Positions 8,482-16,738 of a stretch of DNA of 64,000 nucleotides are shown piece after piece. Each line of letters starts with the position of its first letter. The first letter of the stretch is position 1. Origin of the DNA: a virus; the IMG/VR virus record IMGVR_UViG_3300023174_003901, positions 124,001 to 188,000 of that record, one strand, 5' to 3'. Made by a program: the position numbers and the translations under genes. The notes beneath the pieces were generated by a model that ran no database searches, had not been told where the DNA came from, and was given only the letters and a program-made list of their open reading frames with translations.

Positions 8482-9647
8482 GATTGCTTCCTTTGGTTAA
8501 ATAATTCCGTTATCATCTGCTCAGTTAGTGGTTGAGGATGTATGCTCTGTTCAATAGAGCGTCTTAGTTTTTTTGCTGAGTATTGTCCTTTGGTGACGCA
8601 TTGTTTTAGGTCAATACCTAATCGTTGGGCAATGTTCAACAATATATTCAATTCATTGTACACAGAGTCTGGCGGGTTGTCAATGACATTGGTAATGTTT
8701 GATGCAGTAGATCTTTGGTGTATGGCTGCTAGGGTTTGCCCTCCGCGTATGCTAGACCAATTACCGGGGCGCCGAAGTTCCATCCAACTGTTATTTGAAT
8801 CATCGTCTAGATCGAACACTGTTTCATATCCTAGGGCTTGTGCATATGCTCGAACCAGTCGTCCAGGTGTATAACAACCAAAACAATGTTCAACTGCACC
8901 TACTCGTCTGGCAAGATCACAGTTGTTATAGGTGAACGCTAATACACCACCTGGCCTCAGCAGTTCAAAGCATTCCCTGAGATACTGTTGTAGCACCGGC
9001 CAAGGTCGATAATTGAAAAAATGAAATGCATAGATCAACCCAAACTGCCCAGCAGGCAAATTGATAAACGTGGGTTGATTATTGTATTCTTCAATCACAT
9101 AATGTCGTAGCCTGCGTTGATATTCAGGAGTAAACCACGACTCGGTGAGTTCTAACAATTGGTCACTGGTATCTACAAAGTACATGGGATCGCAAGCCAC
9201 AAGATCTTCTACGTACTTGGCATGGGCCGGACGTATAACCATACCTGGATGTTGCCAACTGGTATATATTTTGAGTCGCTGTTGAATTATCACGGCAGTC
9301 ACAGGATCTACGCCTATACGCCGATCTCGAATATGATCAGCCGAATCATTGCGATAACCGGTGTTGTAGAGGTCTAAACTGTTTTGAAAATACTCTGGTT
9401 CCTGTTGTTCTATTAGATTTTGAACAGACAACTTTAGTTGAGTAAACTGTTTTTCAAACTGCTCAACTGCTTGAGATACTTGTTCACGTGCTCGGTTCAT
9501 CTGATCCACAGCATTAGGAATCTGTATACTACTAACTTCGGCAACATTTATTATGCTCGAAATTTCATCCAGCAATTCTTGAGCCGTAGGTCTACTGCTA
9601 AGGGTATCTAATAAATTCTTATAACTGACTATGTCGCTGAGTTTCAT
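8478..9647 (-). CDS. Class I SAM-methyltransferase-like protein with coiled-coil N-terminus
   Basis: A 389-residue protein. Residues about 30-90 form a Gln/Glu-rich heptad-like segment (MNRAREQVSQAVEQFEKQF). The later half has a Rossmann methyltransferase pattern: FGLIYAFHFFNYRPW, ECFELLRPGGVLAFTYNNCD (post-motif III RPGG loop) and a FGCYTPGRLVRAYAQALGYE tail typical of the family. The glycine-rich SAM motif I is weak. It sits between polymerase and clamp, overlapping both by four bases. Substrate unknown; DNA, nucleotide or glycan methylation are all possible. Confidence 0.6.
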   Translation of the reverse strand: MKLSDIVSYKNLLDTLSSRPTAQELLDEISSIINVAEVSSIQIPNAVDQMNRAREQVSQAVEQFEKQFTQLKLSVQNLIEQQEPEYFQNSLDLYNTGYRNDSADHIRDRRIGVDPVTAVIIQQRLKIYTSWQHPGMVIRPAHAKYVEDLVACDPMYFVDTSDQLLELTESWFTPEYQRRLRHYVIEEYNNQPTFINLPAGQFGLIYAFHFFNYRPWPVLQQYLRECFELLRPGGVLAFTYNNCDLARRVGAVEHCFGCYTPGRLVRAYAQALGYETVFDLDDDSNNSWMELRRPGNWSSIRGGQTLAAIHQRSTASNITNVIDNPPDSVYNELNILLNIAQRLGIDLKQCVTKGQYSAKKLRRSIEQSIHPQPLTEQMITELFNQRKQS

Positions 9648-12304
9648 TCAAATTCAAACAAATTAGTAAATGTGTTTTCTGTGTTGGTTGCTGATGCTAA
9701 TTCCCAGTCCAATACACCAAGCAAATTGTCGACCTTTTGATCCACAACCGTTGCTTCCATAAGTCCATCATCAAATGGCAATTCGGTAAACCAAGTGGGC
9801 AAACGTTGTTCATCCGTAGGATAACCGATTGACGTCCATCCAAGTGCATTTGACTTGAGTTTACACACAATAGTTTTCATACCATCTACAATTTGCATAC
9901 TATAGTTGTCCCCGTTCATTCTACGCATTTGGTTCCAGTTCATTGCGGCTCGCACATGCCCTGGCATGTTGGCTTTGCCAAGCCTGGCTTCTTCTGCCGC
10001 ATACTTGGTCAAATTGTTCACACGTTTGGGTGAACCTTTCTCCCAACCTGGACGCTCCATGAACTCGTATTTGAATTCACGGATACGTTCCACAATGTCA
10101 TCCTTACCTGCACCAGACAGTAGTTTATTTAGAATTTCTAACAAGAACTCTTGAATTACTTTGGGGGTGTCACTGCGTTTTAAGTCAAGTCCTGTGGCCT
10201 TGGTTTTACCAATTGACCCATTTACATCTAATCGCTTGCCTTCAATGTCAATGGCATTTACAGCATAACGCTTCTTGGTAATAAACAAACCACGATCTGC
10301 TACAGTTTCACGACCACACTTGATCAATTCACCCATGTCACGGGGACAATGAAACGCCTGTTCCATAAAGCCAGGGAAACTCGAGTTGACCTGTTCAGCA
10401 AGGCTGTCGTACAGTTGAATACAAGTTTCTTTCGACCATGCCATCCTACCTTCTTCAACTTCTTTCTTGAGTACCGGCCACGCGGAGAAATAACACGAGT
10501 CTGTGTCACCATATATAACTGCTTGGCCCACATGGTCGTATTCGCCTGTGATACACTCATTAAGATGAGCGTCCATGTGCCGGGCAATTGAACGACCAGT
10601 AAGTGTTGTTGACTGTCCAATACGTTTGTCAAAGAACCTACAACCCGGGTTAAGAATAGCCCCGTATAAACTGTTGAGGTTAATCTTTTTAACCAGTTGT
10701 CGTTTGTCCCAGAAAGCAATTTCTTTGGCATCTTTTGCGTCTTTCTTCTTGGCTTGTAAGTCTTTGCGCTCACTGTACCAACGTTTTAGTAGTCCAGGAA
10801 TGATACCTTCCTTATCGTAAGTGAAGATAGTTCCATTGGCACTGAGTATCCAAGGTTGATTAGAGTCAAACATCATATGCCATATTTCAGCACCTGAATG
10901 CACAGTCTCCTCACCTGACTGCCAATCTATAGTAATCTCTGTACCACGCTCTTGATTCAATACTGAGGTATATTCTAAACTAGCAAACACGCCTTCCCAT
11001 GCGGCCGCAAAACTTTGTCCTTTGGCCATGTTGTCCTTGATCAGTCGATCAGTCATCACAGGACGCAGTTGTCCTACAATGGTTTCTGGCCCCATGTTGA
11101 GCGCACGAATAGCCGAGGGATAGAGACTGTTGATGTCAACTGATCCAATCCATTCGTGGACACCTTTCTTGGGATAAGCAACATAGGCACCTGCCGCCTG
11201 TGTGTCTTCGTCTGTGAGTCTTTGTTTGCGGTTGGGCACAACCATTCCACGTTCATGTGCTTCATTGATAATTGCCTGTTCAGTTACAGCCACCGCTCCC
11301 ATTGTGGTTTGCAGTAGCACGGTATTGGCGTGAGCCAATTCATTGGCCAATTCCAAGAAGCGTAACTTCTTGTCCATCTTGGCGATAAGCATAGTATCTT
11401 GACGATTATACTCAATAAACGTCCGGAAATGTTGGTTGTATAAACTATCCAGTGTGCCTTCAAACTGTGTCTTGCGTTCGCCCAGTTCGTATTCAGAGAT
11501 GGCATCTAAACTGTATGAGTGGCGTTCTTCATAGGTGTACTTGCGATACAGTTGCATATAGTCCATATGCACCCGACCAATCAAGTCGTATGTTTCATTT
11601 TCAGCACCAAAGCGTTCAAACATACGCTTCTTGGGCAATTGGTTCCATAAACAAAAACGACGTGTGTCATCTTTTGATAACACTCGTGTGGCTCTGTTGA
11701 TGGTGTAGGGAATGTCATAGCCTTCTGAGTTCCAACCCGTTAGGATGTCCGCATCTTCAATCAAGTCCAGGAATGTCTTGATCATTTCTGACTCTTGTTC
11801 AAACAAGATGGTGTTCTCAAAGTCGGCCACAAGATCCTGTGCTGTGGCCCAGGTCATGCTCCGGGGCGGCACCGCAAGTGTTACTAACTGATCTAACCAG
11901 TCGAGATAGACTGAAATTGCAGTAATGGGATTAAAAGGGTCTGATACAGGTGAGAAGCCGCGGTCTTTATCAAAAGCCACCTCAATGTCAAAAAACGCTG
12001 TGTGAAGTTCAGGCGCATCTTGGTCTTTGTAGTTTTCTTCAAGGCATCTGAAGATGGGATTGATGTCGCTTTCATACAGCGGTTTATGGCTGTGAACGCG
12101 GACCTCCTTGCGAAACTCTTTGTTGTTTCTTGTACTAAATCTTGATACGGGTGTGCCATAGATACTTTGAAATTTACCTCGGGAGTCATCATAATAGAAA
12201 ATATAATTTGCTGGGTATTCCCGATACACTCGTTCGCCATTGCGACGTTCTACAATGTGAATACGATCGTGCTCACGATCAAATAGTGCGTCAATGTAAC
12301 TCAT
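9644..12304 (-). CDS. 43: Family B DNA polymerase, T4 gp43-like
   Basis: An intact 886-residue replicative polymerase (T4 gp43 is 898). Exonuclease motifs: FFDIEV (Asp106/Glu108), GWNSEGYDIPY (Asn192, Asp197) and YNRQD (299-303). Polymerase motifs: SVDINSLYPSAI (Asp390, SLYPS 393-397), KKINLNSLYG (539-548) and YGDTDS (598-603). No inserted intron or intein and no split is seen. The C-terminus DWELASATNTENTFTNLFEFE ends in a hydrophobic peptide of the kind that binds gp45. Translationally coupled to the gene 8478-9647. Confidence 0.97.
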   Translation of the reverse strand: MSYIDALFDREHDRIHIVERRNGERVYREYPANYIFYYDDSRGKFQSIYGTPVSRFSTRNNKEFRKEVRVHSHKPLYESDINPIFRCLEENYKDQDAPELHTAFFDIEVAFDKDRGFSPVSDPFNPITAISVYLDWLDQLVTLAVPPRSMTWATAQDLVADFENTILFEQESEMIKTFLDLIEDADILTGWNSEGYDIPYTINRATRVLSKDDTRRFCLWNQLPKKRMFERFGAENETYDLIGRVHMDYMQLYRKYTYEERHSYSLDAISEYELGERKTQFEGTLDSLYNQHFRTFIEYNRQDTMLIAKMDKKLRFLELANELAHANTVLLQTTMGAVAVTEQAIINEAHERGMVVPNRKQRLTDEDTQAAGAYVAYPKKGVHEWIGSVDINSLYPSAIRALNMGPETIVGQLRPVMTDRLIKDNMAKGQSFAAAWEGVFASLEYTSVLNQERGTEITIDWQSGEETVHSGAEIWHMMFDSNQPWILSANGTIFTYDKEGIIPGLLKRWYSERKDLQAKKKDAKDAKEIAFWDKRQLVKKINLNSLYGAILNPGCRFFDKRIGQSTTLTGRSIARHMDAHLNECITGEYDHVGQAVIYGDTDSCYFSAWPVLKKEVEEGRMAWSKETCIQLYDSLAEQVNSSFPGFMEQAFHCPRDMGELIKCGRETVADRGLFITKKRYAVNAIDIEGKRLDVNGSIGKTKATGLDLKRSDTPKVIQEFLLEILNKLLSGAGKDDIVERIREFKYEFMERPGWEKGSPKRVNNLTKYAAEEARLGKANMPGHVRAAMNWNQMRRMNGDNYSMQIVDGMKTIVCKLKSNALGWTSIGYPTDEQRLPTWFTELPFDDGLMEATVVDQKVDNLLGVLDWELASATNTENTFTNLFEFE

Positions 12305-12359
12305 CTGTCTCCATTTGTGGCTGGTTGGCCATGATTCATGTTCGTCAAGTGAACGATTC

Positions 12360-12668
12360 TCAATTGCTTTGTATCAGCAATTTAATCAGCCCTGCGCTGT
12401 CAATAATACTTAGTATCAAGTAGTTGCCTAGGATACCAAAACTGCCTCGCGTGTAAGCACACCAGGCCATGATCAGACATCCTGTGATGAATGCCGCATA
12501 CAAGGGTATGAATGGCAAGTTGGGCACTGTGATAGCATAGGTTAGACTACAGCCGATGCTTATGACCCAACCCAACATCTCCAGGCAGAAACGCAGGGGA
12601 TATTCGCGGTAGTCGGCTCGAACATAGTCCGCAACTGAACTGCGCCATTCTCGAAATGTTTGACTCAA
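12360..12668 (-). CDS. Small inner-membrane protein with TTG start
   Basis: A 102-residue protein with three hydrophobic segments (about 32-50 LGWVISIGCSLTYAI, 52-72 and 78-98) after a basic cytoplasmic start. The only reasonable start is TTG at 12668, overlapping the DsbA-like gene's stop as TTGA. Similar short membrane proteins next to the polymerase are known to me from cyanophages, function unknown. Confidence 0.7.
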   Translation of the reverse strand: MSQTFREWRSSVADYVRADYREYPLRFCLEMLGWVISIGCSLTYAITVPNLPFIPLYAAFITGCLIMAWCAYTRGSFGILGNYLILSIIDSAGLIKLLIQSN

Positions 12669-12931
12669 AGTGTTTTACCAACAGTTTCCAAGATGGTGTT
12701 GAGTTCGTCGTGATCTCGATTGGTCTCGCCCAATTTGGCCTTGTGTGCAATCTTGATTGCTTTCTTTAAGGTAGCAGGTTTGATTTCTAATTCTTCAGCA
12801 ATGGCCTTGATGGTGTCATTGAGGCCTTCGTTTAGGGTATCAACTTCGTGTAGCACCTGCATGCCTTCGTTGATCAGTTGTGTGAGTTTGGCTTTGGCTT
12901 CGCCATTGAAAGTGCGGTTATAATCGCTCAT
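12665..12931 (-). CDS. dsbA: DsbA-like dsDNA-binding late-transcription protein
   Basis: An 88-residue protein, start MSDYNRTFNG with AAGGAGAA upstream; T4 DsbA is 89 residues. It is alpha-helical and charged, with the middle LNEGLNDTIKAIAEELEIKPATLKKAIKIAHKAKL resembling the phage DsbA/late-promoter coactivator core. T4 DsbA binds late promoter regions and helps gp33/gp55 transcription. A sigma-70-like promoter (12951-12979) lies just upstream, so it is probably made early from its own message. The assignment rests on remembered similarity, not a search. Confidence 0.65.
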   Translation of the reverse strand: MSDYNRTFNGEAKAKLTQLINEGMQVLHEVDTLNEGLNDTIKAIAEELEIKPATLKKAIKIAHKAKLGETNRDHDELNTILETVGKTL

Positions 12932-12950
12932 AAGTTCTCCTTGATCATGT

Positions 12951-12979
12951 ATTATACATTGATGTGTTAACGAAAGCAA
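12951..12979 (-). promoter_or_regulatory. Sigma-70-type promoter for the DsbA-like gene
   Basis: On the minus strand TTGCTT (12974-12979), a 17-base spacer and TATAAT (12951-12956), 20 bases before the start codon. The -35 hexamer is identical to that of the clp promoter at 30527-30555 and resembles a T4 MotA box core (TTGCTT). The rest of the 12932-13084 gap holds no gene that I accept. Confidence 0.7.
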
Positions 12980-13084
12980 TGGGTTTGGTAAAGAAAAATG
13001 CTCACTTATGGGTTCCAGTAGCGAATTGGATGACCAAGGCAGCAGCCGCCTACCCTCGCAACTAGTGCGGTCCTAAGGGTGTTC

Positions 13085-15160
13085 TTATGATTGGATGATT
13101 TGTTTCAACAACGCTAGACGGCTTTCGCGCACAGGTGCTTTTGGTTGCTGTTGTTGCTTGGCTTTTTCTTGTGCTCGGGCTTTTTCACCCACACGCTTAA
13201 CCATGTCCTGATATTTTTTACCATAGTCGGCTTCTTTAGGTGGCACGTAGTCGTCCTTGGCTTCCGGCAATACAGGATCCACATGCTTGCCTAAACGACT
13301 ACGAATGTGATCTTTTTTGTCTTGGGTAGGAATAAGTTGTTGGACTGCACGAGGTCTATCTCCAGGCTTCCAATCTTTAACTTTGTTAATTTTATATCCT
13401 CTGCCAGGTTCCAACCCAAAAGTTTCTATGTCGCTTTTTGGCAGTCGAGAGCCAATGGTCACTGGCCCGTCTTCCGCCATGCCTTGCTTAATTGGAGGCA
13501 ATCCTCTTAACTTGACATAAGCATCAAGAATATCGGATGCAAAATCTGTATCGTACATGAGCCAGTTTAATCGTTGACGACTTCCTAACTCTTGAATAGC
13601 AATGGCAAAAGCATATCGTTGCACTAAATTGTAAGAGGTAAGTTTAGGATGTTCGGCAAATACTTTTTCTGCTAAATCTTTCGCGTATTTACGGGCAAAA
13701 GAACGGCCAAAGCGTTCGCGAATTTTATCTGTTCTTTGTTGTGGAATATTGTCTTCGCCTTCGTCCACACCTTGCTCAATCACATCAACACCGGCCTTGC
13801 TCTGCGGACTCAACATGCGTGTGATGTCTCTAGCATTGGCTTGAATAATTTGCTTGCCAACTTCAACATTCTGTGGAGTAAGTTCTCTAGCCACTTTGTT
13901 AATTTTGTCAACGACAGGAAGCACTGGGCTTGGTCGAGAACCAAACATGCCTTCTTCCACGCCCTGGTCTTCAATCTGCATCGGATTCAAAGGATCATCT
14001 GTGTAAATAGTTCTTACATCGCTGCCTGCATCACTTAGTAATTCATCAATCATGTCACTTACATCAGAATTATGCTGAGCCTGGAATCCGGCACGTTCAC
14101 CTTGTGTGATATAAATCTTTGCTATTTTTGCTGCCTGATCTAGTTCAGACCTGCTGTAACCATCTTCGCCGCCAAACCTCTTGTAGTTGGCTAAAATTAC
14201 TTTGCCTATCTCCGGTCCAGGGTCTGCCTTGGGCGCCGTCTTTTTGGCAATGCTAATGATTTGATCTAAATCCTCAATTTGATTTGTATTTTCAGGTGGC
14301 CCCATGCCTTGCCACACGTCTGAAACATATCCAGGTAATCCTGTGGTCTGTAAACTCTTGTTTATATCTACAAAAAATTTATTGATTTCCTTCACAGTCT
14401 TAACAATGTTTGTTGCAAGATAGGGGTAATTATTTGATGTGTATTCCTTTGCAGTGTCAAAGAACATTTCAGTAAAGCCCTGGCTTTGCCCAGAGTCAAT
14501 TGAATCCCATCCATATTTTTTACCAATAGACATTAGTTGTTGTTCAACTTGATCGGGAGTAAATTCTATTTTACCACTGAGAAATTGGTCAGGGTCGCCG
14601 ATGTTGGTTGGTATTGGTTTGCCATTGCGGCTAACACCTTTGATTTTTTTTGACCCTTGCTCACTTGCAAAACTCACTGCTACATATCCAGTTACTGGAA
14701 CATATTTAGGAGTTGATTTTTGTATGTTGCCCATCATCTTTTGAAAACGTGGGTCGTCCGTTGGACCTTCCTCTACACCTTGCTCGTCTAGGCCACGATT
14801 GTGACGCCACTGACGAACGCTCTTGCCCCGGTCACGTGCGCTGCCTAGTTTGGGTCTTAGGTCGCCTCTTTTTTCAGTCACGTCTTGCTCGCCAAAGTCA
14901 TCTGCCAACCGATCAAACACAATTTGTTCAATGCGTTCAAAGTCATCGTCTGGATGGAGACCTGCGTCAATCACAACATCGTCATACATGTCTTGCACAT
15001 ATCGGCCAGCAGGAGTGTTGGCACTAAACAACTCATACAATGCGTCAAAGTCTTCGCGGGCCACAATGTTGCGCAGTTCCGCGTCAATTTCACTCATCAC
15101 GCCTTCAGTCATGTCTTTTTCAAACACTTGGGGTAAGTTAAAAAATTCGTTCAGTATCAT
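13085..15160 (-). CDS. Probable internal virion protein with repeated QGVxEG sites
   Basis: A 691-residue polar protein with no enzyme motif that I recognise. The N-terminus MILNEFFNL resembles T4 capsid-targeting peptides. Four short motifs recur between otherwise unrelated stretches: QGVEEG at 127-132 and 399-404, QGVDEG at 463-468, QGMAED at 559-564. Such V-x-E sites look like prohead-protease sites (T4 gp21 cuts after L/I-x-E). A helical domain lies between 405 and 560, and the C-terminus is Lys/Gln-rich (EKAKQQQQPKAPVRESRLA). It heads the 12.9-24.6 kb block. Structural/injected role is inference. Confidence 0.72.
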   Translation of the reverse strand: MILNEFFNLPQVFEKDMTEGVMSEIDAELRNIVAREDFDALYELFSANTPAGRYVQDMYDDVVIDAGLHPDDDFERIEQIVFDRLADDFGEQDVTEKRGDLRPKLGSARDRGKSVRQWRHNRGLDEQGVEEGPTDDPRFQKMMGNIQKSTPKYVPVTGYVAVSFASEQGSKKIKGVSRNGKPIPTNIGDPDQFLSGKIEFTPDQVEQQLMSIGKKYGWDSIDSGQSQGFTEMFFDTAKEYTSNNYPYLATNIVKTVKEINKFFVDINKSLQTTGLPGYVSDVWQGMGPPENTNQIEDLDQIISIAKKTAPKADPGPEIGKVILANYKRFGGEDGYSRSELDQAAKIAKIYITQGERAGFQAQHNSDVSDMIDELLSDAGSDVRTIYTDDPLNPMQIEDQGVEEGMFGSRPSPVLPVVDKINKVARELTPQNVEVGKQIIQANARDITRMLSPQSKAGVDVIEQGVDEGEDNIPQQRTDKIRERFGRSFARKYAKDLAEKVFAEHPKLTSYNLVQRYAFAIAIQELGSRQRLNWLMYDTDFASDILDAYVKLRGLPPIKQGMAEDGPVTIGSRLPKSDIETFGLEPGRGYKINKVKDWKPGDRPRAVQQLIPTQDKKDHIRSRLGKHVDPVLPEAKDDYVPPKEADYGKKYQDMVKRVGEKARAQEKAKQQQQPKAPVRESRLALLKQIIQS

Positions 15161-15837
15161 TTGGCTTCTTCCACGTAGTCTGCACTAGAGTCTGGCTGCA
15201 CAGCCGGACGTCTGGCACGGTATAGATTCACTGCCATCTCGGCTTCATCTAATTCTTTGAAACTGGATGGCATGCTTCGAGTGCCATTGTGAATGGTAAA
15301 CCCTCTGCGTTGATCGCCGTGTATCTCTAGTACTGAACCATCTTCTAGCGGAATAGTCTTGACAGGTGAACTTGCAGGCTCAGGAATGGTACTAACTTGG
15401 CCTTGTCCTGGACGCATCTCATCTACTTCAACATCTTCTTCTTGACTGTCAGGATCTGTGGGATCATTGTCTTCAATGTCTCGAACTGCTTTGTCTTTGA
15501 GATCTTGATCTACTTTGACTTTGTCGGCCAACTGATCCAAATAGTGTGTTAGGTCTTTCTTGACCTTCGAAATCATGTCTTCTTCAATCTCGGACATGGT
15601 TTCTGCCAGGGGCATTTGCCCCACTTCTACATCATCACCAAACATGTAGCCAGCCGGGCTTGCTTTCCGATTGGCATCGCCGCCTAGTACAGGTCCTTGC
15701 TTGGGCATTTTGAACAGGGCCGGCATCTGTGGCACTGATTTCTGTTGTGCGTTCAAGCCTTTCTTGACTGTGGCGGGAGTTGTCTTTCCCTCAATCAAGT
15801 CCAAGCGTTGGAGGATGCTGTAGATATCGTCGCTCAT
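15157..15837 (-). CDS. Acidic phage structural-type protein
   Basis: A 226-residue protein; MSDDIYSILQRLDLIEGK is the start because it overlaps the Dps-like gene's stop as ATGA. The N-terminus resembles others that I recall from T4-like phages (SILQRLDxIEG followed by a QKSVPQMPALF-type segment). An acidic middle (NDPTDPDSQEEDVEVDEMRPGQ) follows a helical region, then a small beta segment GSVLEIHGDQRRGFTIHNG. It could be a scaffold-like or internal protein. It overlaps 13085-15160 by four bases, so the two are made together. Confidence 0.68.
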   Translation of the reverse strand: MSDDIYSILQRLDLIEGKTTPATVKKGLNAQQKSVPQMPALFKMPKQGPVLGGDANRKASPAGYMFGDDVEVGQMPLAETMSEIEEDMISKVKKDLTHYLDQLADKVKVDQDLKDKAVRDIEDNDPTDPDSQEEDVEVDEMRPGQGQVSTIPEPASSPVKTIPLEDGSVLEIHGDQRRGFTIHNGTRSMPSSFKELDEAEMAVNLYRARRPAVQPDSSADYVEEAK

Positions 15838-16274
15838 GCTCGTTCGACTTTCAAGTAACTGGTCAGTTGCCAACGATATTTGCCATGAGCACTGAGTCGT
15901 TCTGCAATGAAGTTAGCAATACCTTGTTCGTTGGCGTCATTGGCTTCTGCAAAGCAACGATTCAACAAATCCAACATCTGATCATTGTTGGCCTTGAGTT
16001 CTTCTAACATGAGTCGAGCACGGGGAATCTTTGTCTGCCCTGAGATCTCAGTGAGTTCGCTAAACCGCTCAAAACTTGCAGGCGAATATTCACCTAGGTA
16101 GCGGATGTATTCTGCTGTGGGATCAATGGCTGAGTAAGCATCTTCATATATCTCTTGAAAGAACCCGTGGAGTTCGCTGAAGTCTGGCCCTTCTACATTC
16201 CAGTGGAAGCCATGGGCTTTCAAGTAGTAAGCAAAATTAGTTGCTAATAGAATTTTTAAACTGTCCGCGAGCAT
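15834..16274 (-). CDS. Dps-like ferritin-family protein
   Basis: A 146-residue four-helix protein with the Dps ferroxidase signature: H24-W-N-V-E-G, then F32, L-H36, a QEIYEDAY helix, D51 and A-E55, matching HWxVxGxxFxxLHxxFxexYxxxxxxxDxxAE. Residues 12-45 and 95-140 form the long helices. Dps proteins oxidise iron and coat DNA in a dodecamer; the phage copy has no obvious basic DNA-binding tail beyond LKVERA. AAGGAAC precedes the start. It stands among capsid-targeting-type genes, which raises the possibility of packaging, although its own N-terminus MLADSLKIL is a normal Dps helix. Confidence 0.8.
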   Translation of the reverse strand: MLADSLKILLATNFAYYLKAHGFHWNVEGPDFSELHGFFQEIYEDAYSAIDPTAEYIRYLGEYSPASFERFSELTEISGQTKIPRARLMLEELKANNDQMLDLLNRCFAEANDANEQGIANFIAERLSAHGKYRWQLTSYLKVERA

Positions 16275-16449
16275 TTTTGTTCCTTTTGTATTCCTGGGGC
16301 GTGTTAGGCGTCAGGTCCCTAGTATATTTACCACTTAACATTGATCCGCCTGATCTTGCGACCATGCCCAAGGGCTGTGCGATAGTGGCTATACTACCTG
16401 CACTTGAGGTGGCAGCAGACGAATTTTCCAGGATTTCACGTGCTCTCAT
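16237..16449 (-). CDS. Small protein with capsid-targeting-type N-terminus
   Basis: A 70-residue protein beginning MRAREILENSS, where I-L-E followed by N fits a T4 gp21-type cut site. It is followed by a Ser/Ala/Gly-rich stretch (SSAGSIATIAQPLGMV) and a polar end. It overlaps the Dps-like gene by 38 bases and the next gene by 14. No function is known; the N-terminus groups it with the injected/internal protein set. Confidence 0.68.
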   Translation of the reverse strand: MRAREILENSSAATSSAGSIATIAQPLGMVARSGGSMLSGKYTRDLTPNTPQEYKRNKNARGQFKNSISN

Positions 16450-16738
16450 GGGGATATATCCTTAACATAGTATTTTTTATTCTTGCACTGGGTGGGCCTG
16501 AATCCACACGCAGGTTTTTAACTGTTAATCGGGCTTGACTGGGTTCAACCAGTTCATAGCGTATGTCGTACTTGCCTGGCTCAGCATACACAGGAATCAA
16601 CTCTTCCAAATACTGTTCCTGCCAGATGTACGTGCGTTCCACAAACAGTTCGTTGCCCACAAATAATCTATACACAGGCGGCCGATCCTTCCAGTCACAG
16701 TAGACATCACACTTGATCATGACATGCTCGCGGCTCAT
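16436..16738 (-). CDS. Beta-rich conserved-looking phage protein, 100 aa
   Basis: A small soluble protein with alternating hydrophobic strands (MIKCDVYCDWKDRPPVYRLFVG, YDIRYELVEPSQARLTVKNL). The pattern is like a single beta-sandwich virion decoration domain. It has no signal or membrane segment. The start overlaps the stop of 16738-18255 (TAATG). Not recognised further. Confidence 0.65.
   Translation of the reverse strand: MSREHVMIKCDVYCDWKDRPPVYRLFVGNELFVERTYIWQEQYLEELIPVYAEPGKYDIRYELVEPSQARLTVKNLRVDSGPPSARIKNTMLRIYPHEST

Noticed and set aside
10324-10773. A second 149-codon minus-strand frame inside the polymerase gene
   Set aside because: Lies wholly within the intact family B polymerase in another frame, with antisense-like composition.
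12979-13065. A 28-codon plus-strand frame (MGLVKKNAHLWVPVANW...)
   Set aside because: No ribosome binding site, opposite to the surrounding operon and overlapping a minus-strand promoter; too little to support it.
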